Positions 58,502-64,000 of a stretch of DNA of 64,000 nt are shown here, piece by piece. How positions within the stretch are numbered: position 1 is the first letter of the stretch; the number at the start of each line of letters is the position of its first letter. The notes below the pieces were generated by a model that did not search any database, was not told where the DNA came from, and saw only the letters and a program-made list of their open reading frames with translations. Origin of the DNA: Spirometra erinaceieuropaei (taxonomy: Eukaryota > Platyhelminthes > Cestoda > Diphyllobothriidea > Diphyllobothriidae); contig CACRXP010000721.1 of the NCBI GenBank assembly GCA_902702965.1, positions 89,347 through 153,346 of the forward strand, written 5' to 3'. The translations under genes were made by a program, and so were the position numbers.

Positions 58502-58543
58502 GTTTCTGGTGATGGATTCGAGTGACAATCCGAAAGGTCAGGC
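58502..58543 (+). ncRNA. Hammerhead-ribozyme-like motif at PLE 3' end
   Basis: CTGGTGA (58506-58512; consensus CTGATGA with one change) is followed by a perfect five-pair stem GGATT/AATCC (58514-58518 with 58527-58531), then GAAA (58532-58535) and GGTC ending at 58539. GTTT (58502-58505) can pair with AGGC (58540-58543) using wobbles. Element order equals that at 12.6 kb and lies at the same place relative to the coding end. The A-to-G change in the core probably inactivates it. Confidence 0.45.
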
Positions 58544-58560
58544 CAATAAATAACTTCTTC

Positions 58561-60419
58561 CAGCGATCACATCTTCGCCTTCAGAATTATAAATGTAAAT
58601 TTTTCAGACAGTGCTGAACAAGTTGTAAAATCGAGGACTTCGAACGCGTCGACAGCTTTATGTAGCCATGCTAGTAGATTCTAAAGTAAACATTGGTTAT
58701 TCTGACGAAAGACAAATTGTAGACAAAATAATATAGCAATATTATGGTATTTGTTTATTATATTTTGCATTTCTGCTGCCTCTGCAGCAAAGAACAACTA
58801 GTGGAGATGGTGTTCATCCAAGCTGAATGCGCAGCGTTTTAGACTTTTAAACATTCTCACATCGGCTTTTGTTGTCATGTTTCATGAGACAGGTCACGAA
58901 CTGTATGCTACTCACTATGTCAAACTTCTGAAAACTATGAAAAGCCTACAACATTCATTGCAAACATTTTAACCATTTGAAATCTTAGTTCATGGAGGGG
59001 AGTTATTTAGCAAAGGCATGCGATGTACAAAAATTAAGATCGATGTCGGGCCTCATTATATGAAGTAGTTTTATGCACGAGCATTTGGCTCACAGTAAGG
59101 CGTAGAGAGACAGCATTTTCTGCAATCAATAAACTTGCGCAATATCGATAGAGATGTTATGCGTGAAACATTATGAACGATGTAACATCATCACCCATGA
59201 CGTTTTGAACGTTTTCTCTTTTACTATCATCTAATCGCGCTCTGACTAGTGGCATGAATCCTACATTTAAACTGTGCAGTGTAATGGGGCTTACAAAACA
59301 GGACACTTCGAGGCCTATTTTACAGCAGAACGCCTTATTACAAGTTATTTTACTGAATGACAGTAAACATCAACGTTCTGTGACATTGGTTGCTTAAACA
59401 AATTTGAACCATTTGTTAAATTTGTTATTTAGAAAGCTCTAACCAGACGACAGGTTTTAATTTACAGATTTCCAAGCATTATTGATGGTTTTTTATTTAC
59501 AACCGAATAATCATGTCAATTATTCATCCCCAGTCTTGCTATGCAAGGGCTGCTACTCGAACGTGTCCATTTCTTAAGAATTCTAGCAATAAAAGACAGG
59601 CAGTATTCATAAAAAATAATACTACACATATCTAAATTATCCTTAAATTTCGTCAATAATTCAAAACGTCTTTATACGACCTCCTCTAGTCTTCTGAAGA
59701 CCGAAGGTTAAAATTGGCAGTCTTTGCATATGCCAAGAGAAAGAACGTTTACGCTCTCTGCTCCTTTGTCCGTTTCTGTAATTGTGCTAGTGTACATCAT
59801 AATAATATTTTTAGCGGATATGCTCTGGAAGTCGGCCAGGCATCTGTAAATCACTAGTATCTAATTAAATGTTGACGCATCATTTTAACTACATAGACCA
59901 AGCGTAGCCGAACTAATTAAAATAAACATCATGCTGCTAACTGTCGATAGATTAATCTGTGACCCGTAATCTGTCCCTGAAGTACACTAAGTCATCATCA
60001 TTTTTTAAACCCCCTTACCTATAAGAGGCGCTAGTGAGACAGTAAATAGTTTACATAATGCTTTTCGAGGGAGCTGAATCAGATGAATATTACTGGGGCA
60101 AATTCGCTATATCCTACAATTTGCCGACGAACAAAATGTCCTAATAACATGTTAGACAGTATGCCACTTAGACATCTTACATCATTTTGTGAATCAAAAA
60201 TGCGTACATATTCGAATATTGTTTGCTAACCTTTACTCAAGTGCATTTAATAGTTTGTTGTTAATATTTACCGTTTGAGTTTACGCAGATTTTTTTTACA
60301 AATACTAGTTTCTATAATTTAATCTATAAATCAAAACTAAAACAGGGTTCGTCAATGTTTAAGTTGAATATTTTGAAAAGTCACGGAGAGCCTATAATGG
60401 CAGGCATAATTTTCGGACT
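58561..60419. other. No supportable feature
   Basis: AT-rich stretch between the PLE and the second duplicated segment. No open frame above about 60 codons, repeat or RNA recognised. Confidence 0.45.
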
Positions 60420-60448
60420 GTCCGACAGACGTAAAAAGACTTGCTTTG

Positions 60449-62356
60449 CTAAACGAAATGGACACAGACGTTCTGAACAAAGTCAGTTCGCTCAACTGCC
60501 GCTGAGGGGAAACATAGAACTGTTGGTGTTTCTTCTAGCATTTGGCAATATAGGCACCGATCGAAGCCAAAGTGCAAGTGAAAGCAATCGGGTGATATAA
60601 ATGCATCATTTCTCAGAATTGTGCTATCAGTATTTATTACTGCATCGAATACTAAGCACCACTTTAACACCCATGACAAACGACCTTATGAGTAGCAAAA
60701 ATCAATTGAGTATGGTGTGCATAAATAAAGTGTACATTCGAATGTCTGTGGATGAGTAACTGTAACTTTTCCTAGAGACAAATAGAGAAGATAGCACGCT
60801 CATGAATGAAATGGGACCGGAAGATTTGTTAGTTGACGGCGGAATCCCAAGCAGACGCATTTTCATATACATCAGCTAGTCACGGCAGACTCTTGGAGAT
60901 GATTTTAGAAAGGTTTCCTGGGCCAGAATATTGACGTTGCGAAGGGTTACGTCTTTTCACACAGAAGTCACACTACCTCCGACTTGGTCCGAAAGCAGAC
61001 GATTTCGATCGAGGTCAGGAAAAGTTAATTCAGAAATATACAAATAACTGGAATATTCCTCATTATAGAAGTAGTTAACTACGGCCACTGTCGTCAAATT
61101 TTTGAAAGCTGCCTCCAGTGTTTCCATGACTTTTGGTGTTCTCATTTGTCTACCGTACTTTCGAATATTCTATTTAAAATATCATTATCAGTTAAGTGCT
61201 AACAAGTTCAAAATACAATTATTGGCTGCAGGCGTTTAAACCTCTACAAACAAACTAATGATGACAGACTCTAATGGACTGTCTTACCAAATGAGTAATC
61301 CAGAAGTAAGTAACGGGCAAATTAATAAAGCAGTAAAATATCATGTGTCTTTGCTCATGGATTACGTCTAGGAGAAGACATCTGTCTGTTGGGCTGTTAC
61401 CTCTTACGGGAAAATTAAAACTTGTTATCGTATCATCATTCGTCACGAAATAATGCAGCATATACGGTTGGGTGAACAGGTGCCGCTCCAAAAACAACGG
61501 AAGTGAGGCGTGAGAGTTCAGTTTGGGGGATATATCTGGTGGCAGAATATTCCTCAAAGACTCTTTTGAGATAAACGAAAAGATGCAGATTATAGAAAAT
61601 GTATGTGCATATTGTTTACCTTTGTGATACAGTTAAAATTGACAGTTGTCAGGAATGTACTTGCCCCACACTCACTACACCTAAGTCACCATGGAAAATC
61701 TTTTGATATTTCAGCATACGTGAGTCCTCTATGCTGTACTGTTTGAAAACTAAGGATGTTATCTGGCCTGTGATCAACAGGTCAGTAATATAAATTGTAT
61801 GCCTTGCGTCTTGTTTCGTTATTCTATTTTCGCAAACATTTTATGCCAATTTGAGTTAAGCGTTTCCCTGGCTGGATAAATAGGTTATTCTGTATGGTCA
61901 GCCTGAGCATTCTTGACCGATAGGCAGCATATATATTGTGTCCTCTTGACGAACACCAAGTTTTGGTTGGATTATATTATGAACAAAAGATATGAAATAA
62001 TTTTGACAAACACACTCTTGTCAAAGTAAGAAAAATGCAGATTAAAAAATAACTTTGTTCACACTGTTTGCCATTTGGACGACCGATCTTAGCAAACACA
62101 GTATTTGATCTACAAAACATTCTTTCTTAATGCCTTCGGAAACAGCTGGTACGTACGGCATGTTTTCTTTTAATAAAAAGCGACATTTTTTAAGTTCATT
62201 CAACTGCAAAGATTTAATATATTCTGTAGCTGATTTAGCAAGGACTCGATATGCTGACATTTGAAAAAAAGTAAGGGAAGTATAAATACCTTGATCAGAT
62301 CTGCAGGCCTTGACAGTAATGCGCAACAGTCGTATGACAATAAAAACACGTGCCAT
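60449..62356 (-). CDS. Unknown small secreted protein gene, copy 2 (4 exons)
   Basis: Predicted exons on minus are 62356-62290, 61562-61288, 61169-60977 and 60534-60449, about 206 residues. Exon 1 encodes MARVFIVIRLLRITVKAC (signal-peptide-like but weaker than copy 1) and ends CAAG|GTATTT. Exon 2 has SLPLFLERHLFTQPYMLHYF and WITHL and ends TTTG|GTAAGA. Exon 3 has LTTVAVVNYFYNEEYSSY and ELTFPDLDRNRLLSDQ and ends GGAG|GTAGTG. Exon 4 has VLCFPSAAVERTDFVQN and CVHFV before TAG. The intron boundaries keep one frame throughout with phases 1, 0, 1. Without the exon 3 splice the frame would meet a TGA at once. No family recognised; secretion is inferred from exon 1 only. Confidence 0.58.
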
Positions 62357-62407
62357 TAGCTTCGGTTTATCAAGGAAAGTAAATGATGGAGGAACGGCTG
62401 TTAACCA

Positions 62408-62417
62408 CTTAAATACC
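62408..62417 (-). promoter_or_regulatory. Possible TATA-like element, secreted-protein gene copy 2
   Basis: TATTTAAG on minus, about 55 bases upstream of the start codon, in a region conserved with copy 1. No experimental start site; offered only because position and context match between paralogues. Confidence 0.28.
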
Positions 62418-62699
62418 AGGCAATGCGTAGGCTGTTTAATGTTAACCTGCTAAACTCAGACAGCGTGTACTAAAACAACAACAAAGTTCACTCGCTTTTA
62501 GACACCCAACGTCGGGCGTTTCAGGTGATTTTCAACTAACATTTGCTTAAGTTCCGCAAACATGTCCATGTTACACTTAAAAAGTTAAGTTGACAAACAT
62601 GTGCTATCGGTATATCTTCGTCAGGCCAATACAGTTACATGAAGGAATGCAAATTCACAAAATTAACAGTGCTTCTAGGTGTCTCAAGGGCATTTAATT

Positions 62700-63830
62700 C
62701 ACTAAAGCTCATCTTCCTCATGCACATTGATATAGCCTCCAACGGTAGTTTGTCTTTACCTCCCAAACGTAGGAGGGGAAGTTTGTGAAACATACGCTGA
62801 AATTTGCCGCTGGGAATGCTGTAGTGCTAGCTGTAGTCAAGCGCCGTCTGACTAGTTGGTTCGCTGCCTCCCCTGCCAAAGTCAATCTTATGGATGCATC
62901 TTTCTTTTCTGCAGTCGCAGTAGTGAGCTCCGCAATGCGTTCCTTAATATTTCGAAAGATAACTCCATATGGGTATCCGTTCTCGCATAGTGTGTTCAGC
63001 AGCTGCTGCATCTCTGCTTTAATAGCTTCAGTTGTCCAGCTGCGCCTCACTTTAGCTGCCAATCGCCGAAATAGATTTTGGTTGATGTTGAAGGGAACAA
63101 AACTGAGGAAATTATTGTTTTGTACGGTCCAGGTTTTCTTTCGGAACACCCTGCGCTGGATAGACACATCCTGCTGCCTGCGTAGAAGGACATCGATAAT
63201 CACAAATTCTTCATCTCTCTCAGACTCAGCAGTGAACTTTAGCGGGAGGTGCGCACTGTTGAAATTTTTGGACAAGGTCGTCGATATCGGTGGTACATCC
63301 GCCAGACAATAGATATCGTCGAAGTACCGACCGTGGAAGACGCAGTCAGTATTGGCTTCTTGTAATCTTGTCTTCTCGACTTTGCGTATAAAAACATTTG
63401 CAAGAAACGGTTCAAGAGGTGAGCCCATTGTCACGCCATCTATATGTCTGTATAGTTGACCATTGCACAGAAACTGGGCATTTTGTGTGCAACGCGTCAG
63501 TAGTGATTTTACCGTATTTACTTGTATGCCTATCGGGTAGTTCCTATCATGAATCACATCACAAAGATTATGTATCGGTTCTGACGCAGATAATTTGGTA
63601 AACAGCGATTATACATCCCGTGATATCATCCTTCGTCCGCCAACGTTAATATTTCCGATACTTTCAACGAACTCAGTGAATCCTTTAAACTTCGAGTATA
63701 CGTATGATCTTGCAGTGGCTTCAGTCAATCCCCCAAACATTTTGCAACGGTGTGATAGGGCGAATTCCTCATATCCACAATTGAACGTAGGGACAGCCTT
63801 TCTTTGTATCTATCTACTTGGGCCACCGTT
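62700..63830 (-). mobile_element. Penelope-like element of a second type, RT part
   Basis: On minus, after a frameshifted start (LRSIVDMRNSPYHTVAK; then FVESIGNINVGGRRMISRDV, a TAA, and SLFT, equivalent to SxDVxSLFT), a 279-codon frame (62718-63557) carries CNGQLYRHIDGVTMGSPLEP, HGRYFDDIYCLAD (catalytic DD intact), FTAESERDEEFVIIDVLL, FRKKTWTVQNNNFLSF and NIKERIAEL. Motifs differ from the PLEs at 5-7 and 57-58 kb (MGSPLEPFLANVF against MGSPISG; YFDDIYC against YVDDTFV), so this is another lineage. It ends near 62700 before any GIY-YIG domain. Confidence 0.75.
62718..63557 (-). pseudogene. PLE reverse transcriptase open frame (279 codons)
   Basis: This is the longest intact stretch of the second-type PLE. 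It covers RT motifs from the MGSPL block through the thumb and connector, to SVCFTNFPSYVW. A frameshift near the end displaces the expected continuation (LLRLGGKDKLPLEAISMC in the next frame), and the Cys-rich linker and endonuclease are absent. The initiating ATG is internal to the RT, so no complete enzyme is encoded. Confidence 0.7.
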
Positions 63831-64000
63831 GCAATGACAGGCAGGGTTACAAGTCCATTTTAGTATCTAGGTCGGACCGTGCTATTTTGTTCGACTTTAA
63901 GTCGCGCATGCACTCACATATTAACAAATGCGTTTAATCATCCCTTCTTGCACTACATTTTTGGAGATTTGCAATTTTTCCATAAAACTCACTGCGAGAT

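Larger units (their letters stand above)
56855..58560 (+). mobile_element. Penelope-like element, RT and GIY-YIG in one frame
   Basis: All recognisable PLE coding sequence from about 56855 to 58525 lies in a single frame. It is broken by a TAG in the degraded opening FYGLP motif near 56855 and by nonsense codons near 56930, 57503, 58145 and 58178, with no frameshift seen. Order: KVHKQGAPLRPIVSLKSTPT; MVSFDVTSIFTS; FTFDETIYKQVKGTQMGSPI; FWARYVDDTFVV (catalytic DD intact); FTMEKEEENNQLALLDVLVC; NFNSNHPISHKRTC; FWRALPYVKNVSEAVSG; then the endonuclease with VVYRIWCSCGQSNYVEETGR (GIY and YIG positions as VYR and YVE), RTRIGEH and the SREVL helix, whose following Glu codon is the TAG at 58145. The C-terminus runs to SGDGFE. 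The region upstream of the RT fingers is missing. Confidence 0.8.
60420..62560. repeat. Duplicated segment, copy 2
   Basis: Counterpart of 39.14-41.20 kb in the same orientation, 21 kb away. The alignable part starts around AATGGACACAG (near 60460) and ends around AGACACCCAAC (near 62505). It holds the second four-exon gene. Confidence 0.75.

Overview
This 64 kb window looks like gene-poor, retroelement-rich DNA from a flatworm. A large-genome tapeworm is my best guess. That placement is inference: the sequence shows several CR1/Jockey-type LINE families, Penelope-like elements (PLEs) with a GIY-YIG endonuclease domain, tRNA-like SINE-type units and split exons, and no bacterial gene organisation. 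No rRNA, CRISPR, operon or intact housekeeping gene was seen. All identifications come from reading motifs and comparing segments of the window with one another. No database was searched, and percentages are not given because none were computed.

Layout. 1-12.7 kb: three tRNA-like units (1.3-1.9 kb), a GC-richer segment with a GA microsatellite, the first copy of an AT-rich interspersed repeat, a short foldback hairpin (4.4 kb), a PLE preceded by a partial tandem copy of its own 5' part (4.95-7.6 kb), a decayed LINE reverse transcriptase (8.1-9.1 kb), two unidentified exon-like frames, and a PLE 3' end with a hammerhead-like motif (12.4-12.7 kb). 13-17.6 kb: mostly unannotatable, with two weak exon candidates and a LINE C-terminal scrap. 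17.7-21.8 kb: a nest of insertions (PLE scrap, older CR1 copy, younger 3'-end-only CR1 copy inside it, and a second LINE inside that). 24.1-24.8 kb: a mosaic LINE 3' end. 27.9-39.1 kb: a near-full-length CR1-like element on minus with an intact 532-codon ORF1, abutting head to head a decayed LINE of a second family on plus, which is cut by a third copy of the first family. 44-49 kb: two foldback copies of the AT-rich repeat, a decayed LINE of a fourth type and a 270 bp tandem duplication. 56.9-58.6 kb: a one-frame PLE with RT, GIY-YIG domain and hammerhead-like tail. 62.7-63.8 kb: a PLE of a different type.

The most interesting host feature is a pair of diverged paralogous four-exon genes on minus, at 39.2-41.0 and 60.4-62.4 kb, in duplicated segments of about 2.1 kb. 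Both begin with a 67-nt first exon encoding a signal-peptide-like N-terminus. The splice phases I derived agree in both copies (1, 0, 1), exon 3 is 193 nt in both, and exon 4 aligns codon for codon without gaps, although copy 1 has an early stop there. The predicted products are small secreted proteins of about 187 and 206 residues that I do not recognise. Two further weak exon candidates, at 13.5 and 17.3 kb, share the exon-2 phase pattern.

The remaining long stretches show no gene, RNA or repeat I can support and are listed as such.
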